A DNA stretch of 64,000 nucleotides from Pseudomonadota bacterium (GCA_021851785.1 JAJZBV010000002.1:124001-188000), one strand, 5' to 3'; positions 42,156 to 51,923 are shown, numbered from the stretch's first letter. The notes: generated from the letters alone by a model not told the origin. Program-made: numbers and translations.

Positions 42156-44420
42156 ATGGCTGACCGCGTGGATGCGGTGCGCGAGGCGTTGGCGCTGATG
42201 GACGCGCAGGTGGCACGGGCCTTTCCTGGCGCCTTGGCCGAACACTTCGCGCGTGTCTGCCATGACCTCGCGCAGGCAGCGCCGCCCGGCGCGGTTCTTG
42301 CCTATGCCCGCCATGCCCCGGCCGCGGTGCCATTCGTCGGAGCTGACGCGGTGCTGGCGATGGCTGGGGCGGTGGGCGAAGTGGCGCGGGCGGCCGGGAG
42401 ACATGCCGCCATCGCGTTCGCCGCCGCCGCCCCCGCCGCCGCCCGCGTCACCCGCGACGCCCCGTCATTCGCCGGCTGGGTTGGCGCCATCGCGTTGCTT
42501 GCGCCATCGGGCGCGGCGCCGGTGGTCGCCGTGCTCAAACGCAGCGAATCCCTGCTCGAGGATCTCGGCGCGACCGGGTTCGCGCGCTGGATCCAGGAGG
42601 GCCTGCGGGCGACCGAGGCGGCGCCAGAGCGGCGCGCGGCGTTTTTTGCCCTGGAAGGTGACGCCGGCCGCGGGGCCCGCGCGCGCGCGGCGGGCGAAAT
42701 CGGGTTCGCCGAACTCGATCGCCAACTCGGCCTGTTCGCCACCATGCTCTGGGGCGAGATCCCGCTTTTGCAGGCGGCGCCGCCCGATGCGGATGGCCGC
42801 CAGCGCCGCGCCAGCTTCGCCGGCACGGTGATCCGCCTGCCGCCGGCTTTCCGCGGGGTCGCGGCGCGGGATGCGGCAAACCTCTATCGCGCCGCGGTCG
42901 CGCATGTGATGGCGCATCTCCGCTTCGGCGGCGCGCGGTTTCCGCTCGGCGGCCTCAAGCCGCTGCAGGTCGCGCTCGTCTCGCTGATCGAGGATGCCCG
43001 TGTCGAACATCTCGCCCGGCGCGAATTGCCGGGGCTTGGCCGGCTATGGCTGCCCCATCACGTCGCCCGCCGCGATGGCGCTCTCGGCGCGGCTTCGCTG
43101 CTGGCCCGGCTCGCGCGGGCGCTGATCGACCCTGCCTATGACGACGGCAATCCCTGGGTCGAGAAGGGGCGCCGTCTGTTCGCCGAGGCCGCCGCCGCGT
43201 GGCATGATCCGGCGATCAGCCGGCAACTCGGCAATCTGCTCGGCAATGATCTCGGCCAGATGCGGGTGCAGTTCAATCCGCGCACGCATGTGGTGGAACC
43301 GCTTTATCGCGACGACAATCTCGGCCTCTGGGATTTCGGCGATGACGGCGCGAGTGACGCCGATGCGGCGGCGCTGCCGCGGCCGGCGCGCCTGGAGAGT
43401 GACGCGCACCGCCCGCCATCGCCGGATGCGCGCGAGGCCGCGGGCGAGACCGACCGGATCCAGACCGGCAGGATCCAGACCGGCAGGGTCCGCGCCGTCG
43501 CGCTGGACGCGGCGATCGGCATCCCGGTCGCTCGCTATCCGGAATGGGACCATCTGATCCGGGCGACGCGGCATGAGTGGACGACGCTGGTGGAATATCC
43601 GCCCCCGATCGGGGACGCGCTGGCGCTCCAGGCGAGGCTCGGCCGCCGCCAAGCGCTGATGGAGCGGATCGCGGCCCTGATCCGTGGCGCCCGGATCAGC
43701 CGCCCGGTGCGGCTGCGGCGGCAGGCGGAGGGGGAGCAGATCGACCTCGATGCCGCGCTCGCGGCGGCGATCGAGCGGCGCGCCGGCCTCGCCCCCGATC
43801 CGCGCGTCTATGCCCGAACCGAGCGGCACTCGCGCGATCTCGCCGTTGTGCTGCTCCTCGATGCCTCGCGCTCGACCAATGATCTGGTACCCGGCTCCGG
43901 CCGGCGTGTTCTCGATCTCGAAGTGGAGGCGGCGGCGCTGTTCGGCCGGGCGCTCCAGCGTGTCGGCGATCCGTTCGCGATCAGCGCCTTCTGCTCGAAC
44001 CGCCGCGGCGATGTGCGCTATTTTCGCATCAAGGATTTCTCGCAGCCTTACGAGGCGCGGACGGAGCGGCGCCTCGCCGGGCTCGATGGCCGATACTCGA
44101 CGCGCATGGGCGCCGCGCTCCGCCATGCCGGGGCGGAACTCGCCCTCCGCGATGCCTATCGCCGGCTCCTGCTCATCATCACCGACGGCGAGCCCTCGGA
44201 CATCGATATCGTCGATCGCCGCTACCTCGTCGAAGATGCCCGGCGCGCGGTGCAGGATCTCGCCCGTGCCGGGACAGACATATTCTGCATCGGCCTCGCC
44301 GGGCGCGGCGAGAGCGATCTTGCGCGCATTTTCGGCCCCCGCAACGTGTTGCACGTCGATCGGCTGGAGACGCTGCCCGAATCCCTGGCGAAGGTCTATT
44401 TTCGTCTGACCGGCACCTGA
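42156..44420 (+). CDS. CbbO/NorD-type von Willebrand factor A domain protein
   Basis: A 754-aa protein. The C-terminal VWA domain starts about residue 560, with the metal-ion site DASRSTND from Asp569, the threonine region RYSTRMGAALRHAG, and ITDGEPSD. The N-terminal 500 residues are helical and contain the NorD/CbbO-like block DARVEHLARRELPGLGRLW. A 15-bp in-frame duplication encodes R-I-Q-T-G twice near residue 435. It pairs with the ATPase gene just upstream. In known systems the VWA subunit docks the AAA+ ring on its target. The function here is unproven. Confidence 0.87.
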   Translation: MADRVDAVREALALMDAQVARAFPGALAEHFARVCHDLAQAAPPGAVLAYARHAPAAVPFVGADAVLAMAGAVGEVARAAGRHAAIAFAAAAPAAARVTRDAPSFAGWVGAIALLAPSGAAPVVAVLKRSESLLEDLGATGFARWIQEGLRATEAAPERRAAFFALEGDAGRGARARAAGEIGFAELDRQLGLFATMLWGEIPLLQAAPPDADGRQRRASFAGTVIRLPPAFRGVAARDAANLYRAAVAHVMAHLRFGGARFPLGGLKPLQVALVSLIEDARVEHLARRELPGLGRLWLPHHVARRDGALGAASLLARLARALIDPAYDDGNPWVEKGRRLFAEAAAAWHDPAISRQLGNLLGNDLGQMRVQFNPRTHVVEPLYRDDNLGLWDFGDDGASDADAAALPRPARLESDAHRPPSPDAREAAGETDRIQTGRIQTGRVRAVALDAAIGIPVARYPEWDHLIRATRHEWTTLVEYPPPIGDALALQARLGRRQALMERIAALIRGARISRPVRLRRQAEGEQIDLDAALAAAIERRAGLAPDPRVYARTERHSRDLAVVLLLDASRSTNDLVPGSGRRVLDLEVEAAALFGRALQRVGDPFAISAFCSNRRGDVRYFRIKDFSQPYEARTERRLAGLDGRYSTRMGAALRHAGAELALRDAYRRLLLIITDGEPSDIDIVDRRYLVEDARRAVQDLARAGTDIFCIGLAGRGESDLARIFGPRNVLHVDRLETLPESLAKVYFRLTGT
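43456..43485 (+). repeat. 15-bp in-frame tandem duplication
   Basis: Two perfect copies of GGATCCAGACCGGCA inside the VWA gene, in a poorly conserved linker. The unit length keeps the frame. Confidence 0.9.
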
Positions 44421-44475
44421 GGCCTCGGCCGCACGCGGTCGCGAGGGAGGATGGCGGCTATCGCGGCGATGAGAT

Positions 44476-44551
44476 TGGCTCCCGGAGTAGGACTCGAACC
44501 TACGACCCAGCGGTTAACAGCCGCTTGCTCTACCGACTGAGCTATCCGGGA
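44476..44551 (-). tRNA. tRNA-Asn (anticodon GUU)
   Basis: A 76-nt tRNA on the minus strand with acceptor TCCCGGA/TCCGGGA and encoded CCA. The anticodon stem GCGGC/CCGC region encloses CTGTTAA, giving GTT. It lies 56 bp after the VWA gene, convergent with it. Confidence 0.95.
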
Positions 44552-44693
44552 ACGGCCCGGTTCCTATAGCCGAGGGGAGGGCGGGTGCAAACCCCCTTTT
44601 ATGTGCGCCGGGAGGGATGGTGGGCGGCGCGAGACCAGATTGTGCCCCCTGGCGCGGCGTCGCCGATGGTGTATCTTCCCCGCCGTCTGGTTT

Positions 44694-44779
44694 GCGGGCG
44701 TGGCGGAACGGTAGACGCAGCGGACTCAAAATCCGCCGTCCTCACGGATATGTCGGTTCGAGTCCGACCGCCCGCACCA
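44694..44779 (+). tRNA. tRNA-Leu (anticodon CAA)
   Basis: An 86-nt class II tRNA with acceptor GCGGGCG/CGCCCGC and encoded CCA. The anticodon stem GCGGA/TCCGC encloses CTCAAAA, giving CAA. The variable arm is long, as in all tRNA-Leu. It shares its acceptor sequence with the tRNA-Leu at 5458. Confidence 0.95.
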
Positions 44780-44875
44780 ACGCGCCACCCGCTCGGGGCT
44801 GCCGCGGCCTGTTAATCATGGCAGGCATCGACAAATCGTCTCCCCCGGCCGGCGAGGCGGTGCCAAGATGGCGCG

Positions 44876-46381
44876 ATGCTCGATGCCCGCACGCTTCCCC
44901 GCCATTTGCCGCCGCCGGAATTGCTCGACCCGGCGGCGATGGCGCGCGCCGATCGGGCGGCGATCGCCGCCGGCGTCGCCGGGCTCGCGCTGATGGAAGC
45001 GGCGGGAAGGGCGGTTGCGCGCGCGATGCGGCGGCGTTTGCCGCCCGGGCGGGTGCTGGTGCTCGCCGGTCCCGGCAATAACGGCGGGGATGGCTATGTC
45101 GCCGCGCGGTTGTTGCAGCAAGCCGGCTGGCCGGTCCGGCTCGCCGCCCTCGCCCCGCCGCGCGCGGGGAGCGATGCCGCGCTCGCCGCGGCGAGATGGT
45201 CCGGCCCCATGGCGCCGTTCGCGCCGGAAGCGGCCGCGTCGGCGGATTGGGTGATCGATGCCGTGTTCGGCGCCGGGCTTTCCCGCCCGCTGCCCGAACC
45301 CGTTGCCGCAACGCTCGCCTCGGCGCGGCGCATCGTCGCCGTCGATGTCCCGAGCGGGCTCGACGGGGCGACGGGGGCGGCGCGCGGCGCGGTTTCGCCG
45401 GCGGCGTTCACCGTCACCTTCTTTCGTCTCAAACCCGGCCATCTTCTGCTGCCCGGGCGGGCGTTATGCGGCGAGATCGTGCTCGCCGATATCGGCCTCC
45501 CGGTTTCGGTGCTCGGCGGGGTCGGCGCGAGCGCGCTGCTCAATCAGCCGGCCCTCTGGCGGCTGCGGCGGGCGGCGGCGGCGGATCATAAATATCGCCG
45601 CGGCACCGTCGCCGTCATCGCCGGCGAAATGGCGGGCGCCGCCTTGCTCGCCGCCGAGGCCGCGCGGCGGATCGGCGCCGGGCTGGTTGCGGTCCAGTCC
45701 CTTGTGCCACTGAGCCAAGCCGCGCCGGGTTTGATCATACGCGACGTACCACTCGCCGAGCTGCGCGCCGACGTCATCGTGTGCGGCCCCGGGCTCGGGG
45801 TCGCGACGGCGCGGGCGCGGCTCCCGGCGGTGTTGCGCGCCGGGCGGCACGTGGTCGCCGACGCCGATGCCCTGACCGCCTGCGGAGGTAGGCCGGAAGC
45901 GCTGCGTGGCGCCGCCGTGCTCACCCCGCATGAAGGTGAGTTCGCCCGCGTCTTCGGCCCGATCGGCGCGAACCGGCTCACGGCGGCGCGCGCGGCGGCA
46001 TGTCTGAGCGGTGCCGTCGTCGTACTCAAAGGCGCCGATACCATTATCGCGGCGCCGGATGGGCGGGCGGCGATCAATGCCTCCGCCCCGCCGGCGCTGG
46101 CGACCGCCGGCAGCGGCGATGTGCTGGCGGGGATGATCGGCGGGCTTCTCGCACAGGGACTGGCGGCGTTCGAGGCGGCGCTCGCGGCGGTTTGGCTCCA
46201 TGGCCGCGCCGGCGCGCTGGCCGGGCCGGCGCTGATCGCCGAGGATCTGCTGGCGGCGATCGCCCCGGCGCTCGCGGAGGCGGCGCCGCTCGAGCGGCCG
46301 CCCGCGGTGACTGACGCCCCCGCCGTGATTGACGCTGATGTGTCGCTTGGCGGCGACATGCATTATGATAAAAGTGTTTAG
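44876..46381 (+). CDS. nnrDE: Bifunctional NAD(P)H-hydrate epimerase / ADP-dependent dehydratase
   Basis: A 501-aa metabolite-repair enzyme that restores damaged NAD(P)H hydrates. The N-terminal YjeF/NnrE epimerase domain (about 1-215) has GPGNNGGDGYV at 65-75 and AVDVPSGLDG with the catalytic Asp. The C-terminal ribokinase-like NnrD domain (about 225-480) has VLTPHEGEF and TAGSGDVLAGMIGG near residue 410, the ADP and catalytic aspartate site. The last 25 residues are an unconserved acidic tail. The start is set by ATG 44876 just after tRNA-Leu. An internal ATG at residue 22 could also serve. Confidence 0.93.
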   Translation: MLDARTLPRHLPPPELLDPAAMARADRAAIAAGVAGLALMEAAGRAVARAMRRRLPPGRVLVLAGPGNNGGDGYVAARLLQQAGWPVRLAALAPPRAGSDAALAAARWSGPMAPFAPEAAASADWVIDAVFGAGLSRPLPEPVAATLASARRIVAVDVPSGLDGATGAARGAVSPAAFTVTFFRLKPGHLLLPGRALCGEIVLADIGLPVSVLGGVGASALLNQPALWRLRRAAAADHKYRRGTVAVIAGEMAGAALLAAEAARRIGAGLVAVQSLVPLSQAAPGLIIRDVPLAELRADVIVCGPGLGVATARARLPAVLRAGRHVVADADALTACGGRPEALRGAAVLTPHEGEFARVFGPIGANRLTAARAAACLSGAVVVLKGADTIIAAPDGRAAINASAPPALATAGSGDVLAGMIGGLLAQGLAAFEAALAAVWLHGRAGALAGPALIAEDLLAAIAPALAEAAPLERPPAVTDAPAVIDADVSLGGDMHYDKSV

Positions 46382-46395
46382 CCGGAGGATCACCG

Positions 46396-46482
46396 ATGTC
46401 GCGGAACCAGCCCTGGGCGAGCCAGTTTTTGACGGGCCAGTTTTTGACGGGCCAATTTTTGACGGATTCATGCGATGAGTGA
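46396..46482 (+). CDS. 28-codon ORF with QFLTG repeats, overlapping the malonyl-CoA decarboxylase start
   Basis: ATG 46396 with GGAGG (46384-46388) 7 nt upstream, ending in TGA at 46480-46482, which overlaps the following gene's ATG by 8 nt. The product has N-terminal M-S-R-N-Q-P-W-A-S, then Q-F-L-T-G twice, Q-F-L-T and a short acidic tail. The DNA repeat is three 15-bp units (46421-46465). No homologue is recognised. It may be a translational coupling or leader ORF. A plain repeat tract inside a 5' untranslated region is the alternative. Confidence 0.45.
   Translation: MSRNQPWASQFLTGQFLTGQFLTDSCDE
46421..46465 (+). repeat. Three tandem 15-bp repeats
   Basis: Units GCCAGTTTTTGACGG, GCCAGTTTTTGACGG and GCCAATTTTTGACGG, immediately upstream of the malonyl-CoA decarboxylase ribosome-site region. 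The T5 tract makes it a likely slippage site. Confidence 0.95.
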
Positions 46483-47878
46483 AATTGCCGCCCCGGCCGG
46501 GCTGTTCGACCGTGCCATTCGCCGTATCGCCAATGTCTGGCGCGAGATGGGCGCGAGCGTCGGGCGCGAGGCGGATGACAGTATCGCCGGCCAGATGCGG
46601 GCCTGTCTCGCCGGACGCGGCGGCGAGGTCAGCGCGCGCAACCGCGCCGCCAGGCTCGCGCAAACCTATCTGCTGCTCGATGACGCCGGCCGGCGCGAGT
46701 TTCTCCGCACCCTTGCCGGCTTCGATGTCGACCCTGGCGCGCTCGCCAGTGCCTATGAGGCGGTGCGCGGCGCGGGCGATCCGGCGGCGCTGGTGCGCGC
46801 CCGGGCGGCTCTTCGCCGGATGCTGGAGCCGCCGCGGGCGCGGCTGCTGACCCAGTTCGCGAGCATCCCCGACGGGGTCAAATTCCTCGTCGATCTCCGC
46901 GCCTCGCTGCTCGATCTCGGCCGCGCCGACCCCCATCTCGCCGGGCTCGAGGCCGATCTCAAGCATCTGCTCGAGCATTGGTTCGATCTCGGCTTTCTCG
47001 AATTGCAGCGTATCGACTGGAGCAGCCCGGCGCTGCTGCTCGAGCGCCTCGCGGGGTATGAGGCGGTGCATGAGATCCGCTCCTGGCGCGATCTCAAGAA
47101 CCGGCTCGATTCGGACCGCCGCTGCTATGCCTTCTTTCATCCGCGCATGAAGCTGGAGCCGCTGATTTTCGTCGAGGTCGCCCTGGTCAGCGGTCTCGCC
47201 AGCAATGTTCAGATTCTGCTCGACCCGAAATCCCCCGGCGCCGATCCCCACGCCGCCGATACGGCGATTTTCTATTCGATCAGCAATTGCCAGCGCGGCC
47301 TCGCCGGCATCAGCTTCGGCAATTTTCTGATCAAGCAGGTGGTCGAGCTTCTATCGCAAGAATTCCGCAGTATCAAAACCTTCGCGACGCTTTCTCCAAT
47401 CCCGGGATTCCGCCGCTGGCTCGATGCCAGGCTTGCCGACCCCGAGGCCGGGCCGCTTTTGCCCGAGGAAGAAGCGGCCAATATGCTCAAGGCGCTGCCG
47501 GGCGAGAAAACCGCTCCGGCGGCCCTTGCGGCCGCCCTCAAACGGCGTGGCTGGCAGCGCGACCCGGTGGTCACGAAAGCGCTGGAGCCGGCGCTGACCC
47601 GGCTTTGCGGGCGCTATCTCCTGCTCGAGGGCAACCCGCGCCTGCCCCGCCGGGCGCTCGATCCGGTGGCGCATTTCCACCTCTCCAATGGCGCCCGCGT
47701 CGAACGCATCAACATGCTCGGCGACGTCTCCGAGCGGGGCATGAAGGAAAGCGCGACGCTGATGGTCAATTATCTCTACGACCCGGCCAAGATCGAGGCC
47801 TATCACGAGGATTACGCCGGGGAGGGCAAACGCAACGCCTCGACTTCGGTGCGGCGCCTCGCCCGCGGCTGGAACTGA
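46475..47878 (+). CDS. Malonyl-CoA decarboxylase
   Basis: A 467-aa enzyme converting malonyl-CoA to acetyl-CoA and CO2. The N-terminal half is the helical oligomerisation domain. The C-terminal half is GNAT-like, with FFHPRMKLEPLIFVEVAL, SISNCQRGLAGISFGNFLIKQV and TLSPIPGFRRWL. The conserved end, VNYLYDPAKIEAYHEDY, contains the catalytic histidine. Bacterial homologues are MatA/MLYCD. No matB or matC is adjacent. Its start overlaps the 28-codon repeat ORF. Confidence 0.94.
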   Translation: MSEIAAPAGLFDRAIRRIANVWREMGASVGREADDSIAGQMRACLAGRGGEVSARNRAARLAQTYLLLDDAGRREFLRTLAGFDVDPGALASAYEAVRGAGDPAALVRARAALRRMLEPPRARLLTQFASIPDGVKFLVDLRASLLDLGRADPHLAGLEADLKHLLEHWFDLGFLELQRIDWSSPALLLERLAGYEAVHEIRSWRDLKNRLDSDRRCYAFFHPRMKLEPLIFVEVALVSGLASNVQILLDPKSPGADPHAADTAIFYSISNCQRGLAGISFGNFLIKQVVELLSQEFRSIKTFATLSPIPGFRRWLDARLADPEAGPLLPEEEAANMLKALPGEKTAPAALAAALKRRGWQRDPVVTKALEPALTRLCGRYLLLEGNPRLPRRALDPVAHFHLSNGARVERINMLGDVSERGMKESATLMVNYLYDPAKIEAYHEDYAGEGKRNASTSVRRLARGWN

Positions 47879-48616
47879 GCCGCCGTCCCAGGGCAGTCGC
47901 GCCGGTCCTCGGTCTGCCGGCGATGACCGCGCCCGCCGCCGCCTTCGCGCTCCGCCAGAGCAACATCCGGTCATTCCCGGGCGCATCGAGCGCAAGGCGC
48001 CGGCAAGGCTTCGCCTGATCGTCGCAGCGCCGCTCAGCCTGCCCGATTCCGGCGATCGCGAGGCCGATATCCGCGCCCTGACCGGCGCCTTGAGACGAAA
48101 GAAGGCAAAGCGGGATCGGCGAGGCCGCGGGATTGGCGAGGCCGGGCGGCGCGACGGACGACGGTTCTCTGGCAGACGGTTTTCAGGTGCCGTGCGTGAC
48201 GCCGCCATCGGGAACGAACAGCGGCGGCTGGAATGCCTATCGACATAGAAATATATTCCAAAATCAAGAAAAACAGCGGCGTATCCAGGAATAGAAAATT
48301 GAATATTTATTGCCCTGTGTCTTTGCGATATCTACAGGCACGTCGTGAGTTTTTATGTCACACCCATTTATAATTCTCCATCAGGGATGCTGATTTTAAC
48401 GGGTGCAAAATTGATCAACGTCAATCAATGCGAGTTACATACTGAGCGGGCCGTCGGAAAAAGTTGTAAGATAAGAAATTCATAAATCCCTGGTTTAAAG
48501 TTCTGGTATCGGAGCGGGGATCGGCGCCAAAATGCAAACATTCCGCCAATCGGCCGCAGGCGGGCAGTTCTGACGCCAAAACTCGGCATCCCCCGGCACC
48601 TTCAGGAGTTTCAACC
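47879..48616. other. 738-bp gap upstream of the RpfF-like gene
   Basis: The first 350 bp are GC-rich with no recognisable gene. Direct repeats of a GGCGAGGCCG-like word occur near 48117-48145. From about 48235 to 48500 the DNA becomes strikingly AT-rich. It contains a 46-codon ORF from ATG 48233 (M-P-I-D-I-E-I-Y...) ending with TAA, which I do not recognise and which has only a weak ribosome site. An FNR-like site lies at 48411-48424. The region probably holds the promoter and leader of the next gene and may include a decayed insertion. Confidence 0.5.
48411..48424. promoter_or_regulatory. Possible FNR/FixK-type site
   Basis: TTGATCAACGTCAA matches the consensus TTGAT-N4-ATCAA with one mismatch. 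It continues as TCAA, so a second half site overlaps. It lies about 190 bp upstream of the RpfF-like start. If real, it would link DSF-type signal synthesis to oxygen or redox state. Confidence 0.35.
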
Positions 48617-49561
48617 ATGACCTTCCAATCCAAACCCAGCTTCCCCCGCGACATCTCCCGCGACACTCGTTCCTCGACCGCCGTCGAGAGCGGCGGGATC
48701 GTCCCGCTGGCCCAGATCCATCAAGAGATCGACGAAGCCTCTGCCGCGCTGTGGTGCTTCATCCGCGCCGACGCCAGTCCGCATTTTTCTTCCGCCTTGC
48801 TCCATGACGTTGCGACGATGCAGGCGGCGCTGCCGCGTCTCCAGGCGGCGCGGCGGGAAGCGGGACAGGCGCCGCTGCGCTACTACGTCAGCGGCTCGCG
48901 CATCCCCGGCGTGTTCAATCTCGGCGGCGACCTCGCCCTGTTCATGAACGCGATCAGAGCCGATGATCGCCAGGGGCTGCGCGCCTATGCCCGGCTTTGC
49001 ATCGAGGTCGCGTATAACATCCATGTGGCGTTCCACCTGCCGCTGATCACCATCAGCATGGTGCAAGGCGAAGCGCTCGGCGGCGGGTTCGAGGCGGCGC
49101 TGTCAGCGGATGTGATCGTCGCCGAACGAAGTGCCCGTTTCGGCCTGCCGGAAGTGCTGTTCAACCTCTTCCCCGGCATGGGCGCGATGAGCTTCCTCTC
49201 GCGCCGGATGGACGCGGCGCGGGCGGAGAAAATGATCCTCTCCGGCCGGGTCTATACCGCCGCGGAGATGGAGGCGATGGGCATCGTCGATGTCGTCGCC
49301 GAGGACGGGTTCGGCGAGGAGACGGTGCGTGACTACATCGCCCACGACCAGCGCCGCCACAACGCGCATTACGCGATGTGCCAGGCGCGCCGGCGGGTCA
49401 ATCCGGTGACGTTCGAGGAATTGAGCGACATCACCGATCTCTGGGTCGATGCGGCGCTACGGCTGACGGAGAGCGATCTCCGCCGCATGGCGCGCCTCGT
49501 CGCGGCACAGGCCCGGCGCCGGGGCGTGGCCATCGCCCCGGAGCGGGTGGCGGCGGAGTAG
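48617..49561 (+). CDS. rpfF: RpfF-like crotonase (putative DSF quorum-signal synthase)
   Basis: A 314-aa crotonase-superfamily protein. The core QGEALGGGFEAALSADVIVAE then FGLPEVLFNLFPGMGAMSFLSRR follows the RpfF pattern. It includes both catalytic glutamates, Glu159 and Glu179, with the 20-residue spacing of RpfF Glu141 and Glu161. RpfF enzymes dehydrate 3-hydroxyacyl-ACP and release cis-2-unsaturated fatty acids (diffusible signal factors). No rpfC sensor or rpfG phosphodiesterase lies in this window. AGGAG at 48603-48607 gives a fair ribosome site. A different acyl-ACP or acyl-CoA substrate is possible. Confidence 0.85.
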   Translation: MTFQSKPSFPRDISRDTRSSTAVESGGIVPLAQIHQEIDEASAALWCFIRADASPHFSSALLHDVATMQAALPRLQAARREAGQAPLRYYVSGSRIPGVFNLGGDLALFMNAIRADDRQGLRAYARLCIEVAYNIHVAFHLPLITISMVQGEALGGGFEAALSADVIVAERSARFGLPEVLFNLFPGMGAMSFLSRRMDAARAEKMILSGRVYTAAEMEAMGIVDVVAEDGFGEETVRDYIAHDQRRHNAHYAMCQARRRVNPVTFEELSDITDLWVDAALRLTESDLRRMARLVAAQARRRGVAIAPERVAAE

Positions 49562-49590
49562 CGCGCGGCCCGGTTGTCACGCACAAAGGA

Positions 49591-49623
49591 AAGGCGCCCC
49601 CGGCATGGCGGGGGCGCCTTTTT
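49591..49623. terminator. Bidirectional intrinsic terminator between rpfF and glnA
   Basis: Perfect 11-bp arms (AAGGCGCCCCC at 49591-49601 and its complement at 49610-49620) with an 8-nt loop, followed by TTT. The A-rich left side lets it serve the convergent glnA transcript too. Confidence 0.88.
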
Positions 49624-49640
49624 ATCGCCTCGCGGGGAGA

Positions 49641-51074
49641 TCAGACCGAGTAATACATCTCGAACTCGACCGGGTGCGGGGTGTGCTCGAAACGATAGAC
49701 CTCGCCCCATTTCAGCTCGATATAGCTCTCGATCTGGTCCTTGCTGAAAACATCGCCGGCGAGCAGGAACTCGTGATCGGCGGCCAGCGCCCCGAGCGCC
49801 TCGCGCAGCGAGCCGCACACCGTCGGGATGCCCTTCAGCTCCTCGGGCGGCAGGTCGTAGAGATCCTTGTCCATCGGGTCGCCGGGATGGATCTTGTTGC
49901 GGATGCCATCGAGGCCGGCCATCAGCATCGCCGCGAAGGCGAGATAGGGGTTGGCGGCGGGGTCGGGGAAACGCACCTCGACGCGCTTGGCCTTGGGGCT
50001 GGTCGCGTAGGGGATGCGGCAGGAAGCGGAGCGGTTGCGCGCCGAATAGGCGAGCAGCACCGGCGCCTCGAAGCCCGGAATCAAGCGCTTGTAGCTGTTG
50101 GTTGAAGGATTGGTGAAGGCATTGAGCGCCTTGGCGTGCTTGATGATGCCGCCGATGTAATAGAGCGCGGCTTCCGAGAGATCGGCATAGCTGTTGCCGG
50201 CGAAAAGCGGCTTGCCCGCCTTCCAGATCGACTGATGCACATGCATGCCGGAGCCGTTATCGCCATAGACCGGCTTGGGCATGAAGGTCGCCGTCTTGCC
50301 ATAGCTGTGGGCGACGTTGTGGATGCAGTATTTGTAGATCTGCAGATGGTCGGCCATGCGCACGAGCGGGCCGAATTTCATGCCCAATTCGTGCTGGGAC
50401 TGCGCCACCTCGTGGTGATGCTTCTCGATGATGACGCCCATCTCGCCCATCGTCGAGAGCATTTCGGCGCGAAGGTCGCTTTCGCTATCGACCGGCGGCA
50501 CCGGGAAATAGCCGCCCTTGATCCCCGGGCGGTGGCCCATATTGCCCTCCGGGTAGTCTTTCATCGAGGCTTGCGGCCCTTCGGTCGAATCGAGCTGATA
50601 GCAGCCGTAATTGCCGCCGGTGCCGAATTTCACGTTGTCGAACACGAAGAATTCGGCTTCCGGCCCGAACGAGGCGGTATCGCCGATGCCGGTCGCGCGG
50701 AGATAGGCCTCGGCCTTCTTCGCCGTGCTGCGCGGGTCGCGGTGATAGGCCTGGCCGGTCGAGGGCTCGACGATGTCGCAAAACAGAATCAGCGACGGCT
50801 TGGCCGCGAACGGATCCATCACCGCCGTCGCGGCATCCGGCATCAGGATCATGTCGCTCTCGTTGATCGCCTTCCAGCCGGCGATCGAGGAGCCGTCGAA
50901 CATGATGCCGTCGCGGAACGCCTCCTCGTCGATCGTCGAGACGTGCTGCGCCGTGTGCTGCCACTTACCGCGCGGATCGGTGAAGCGGAGATCGACATAT
51001 TCGACGGAGTGCTTCTTGAGCATCTCCATCACCTTGTCCACGCCGCTCGCGGCTTCTGGGGCCTTCTTCGCCAT
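49641..51074 (-). CDS. glnA: Glutamine synthetase, type I
   Basis: A 477-aa ammonia-assimilating enzyme, starting at ATG 51074 (M-A-K-K-A-P). Landmarks are FDGSSIAGW near the N-terminus, EAEFFVFD and the metal-site [19 protein letters not shown]. The adenylylation site is Tyr406 in [10 protein letters not shown], so GlnE-type control is expected. The start-proximal T-rich stretch on the plus strand reads as an A-rich leader for this gene. It lies downstream of glnB on the same strand with a 222-bp gap, the usual alphaproteobacterial glnBA order. Confidence 0.97.
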   Translation of the reverse strand: MAKKAPEAASGVDKVMEMLKKHSVEYVDLRFTDPRGKWQHTAQHVSTIDEEAFRDGIMFDGSSIAGWKAINESDMILMPDAATAVMDPFAAKPSLILFCDIVEPSTGQAYHRDPRSTAKKAEAYLRATGIGDTASFGPEAEFFVFDNVKFGTGGNYGCYQLDSTEGPQASMKDYPEGNMGHRPGIKGGYFPVPPVDSESDLRAEMLSTMGEMGVIIEKHHHEVAQSQHELGMKFGPLVRMADHLQIYKYCIHNVAHSYGKTATFMPKPVYGDNGSGMHVHQSIWKAGKPLFAGNSYADLSEAALYYIGGIIKHAKALNAFTNPSTNSYKRLIPGFEAPVLLAYSARNRSASCRIPYATSPKAKRVEVRFPDPAANPYLAFAAMLMAGLDGIRNKIHPGDPMDKDLYDLPPEELKGIPTVCGSLREALGALAADHEFLLAGDVFSKDQIESYIELKWGEVYRFEHTPHPVEFEMYYSV

Positions 51075-51296
51075 AGTTTTTTTTAACCCTTTCTCATGGT
51101 TTGCTGGAGCCGAGTTCACCACGCGCCTTTGTTGTCGGCGGCCTGGCGGTGTCCTTGTCGTGATCCTGTTGGTCGTGACGCTTGGTTCATGGAGACGGGG
51201 ACGCCGGTGAGGCCGGCGCCGGGAGAGCCAATGTTTAGACGGTTCGCAAGCTGACGGAAAGCCGGATCGCGGTGCCGCCGGCCTATCGCCGGCGCT

Positions 51297-51845
<549 letters not shown>

Positions 51846-51923
51846 CTAAATTTCGGGCATATTCCATCTTGGCGGCGTGGCGCCGGCTCGGCATAGTCCC
51901 CGGCTACTCAAGGAAACCTGCCG

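Noticed and set aside
33452-44551. The amide cluster as a genomic island integrated at tRNA-Asn
   Set aside because: tRNA-Asn at 44476 borders the cluster, but I found no duplicate of its 3' end near 33.4 kb and no integrase.
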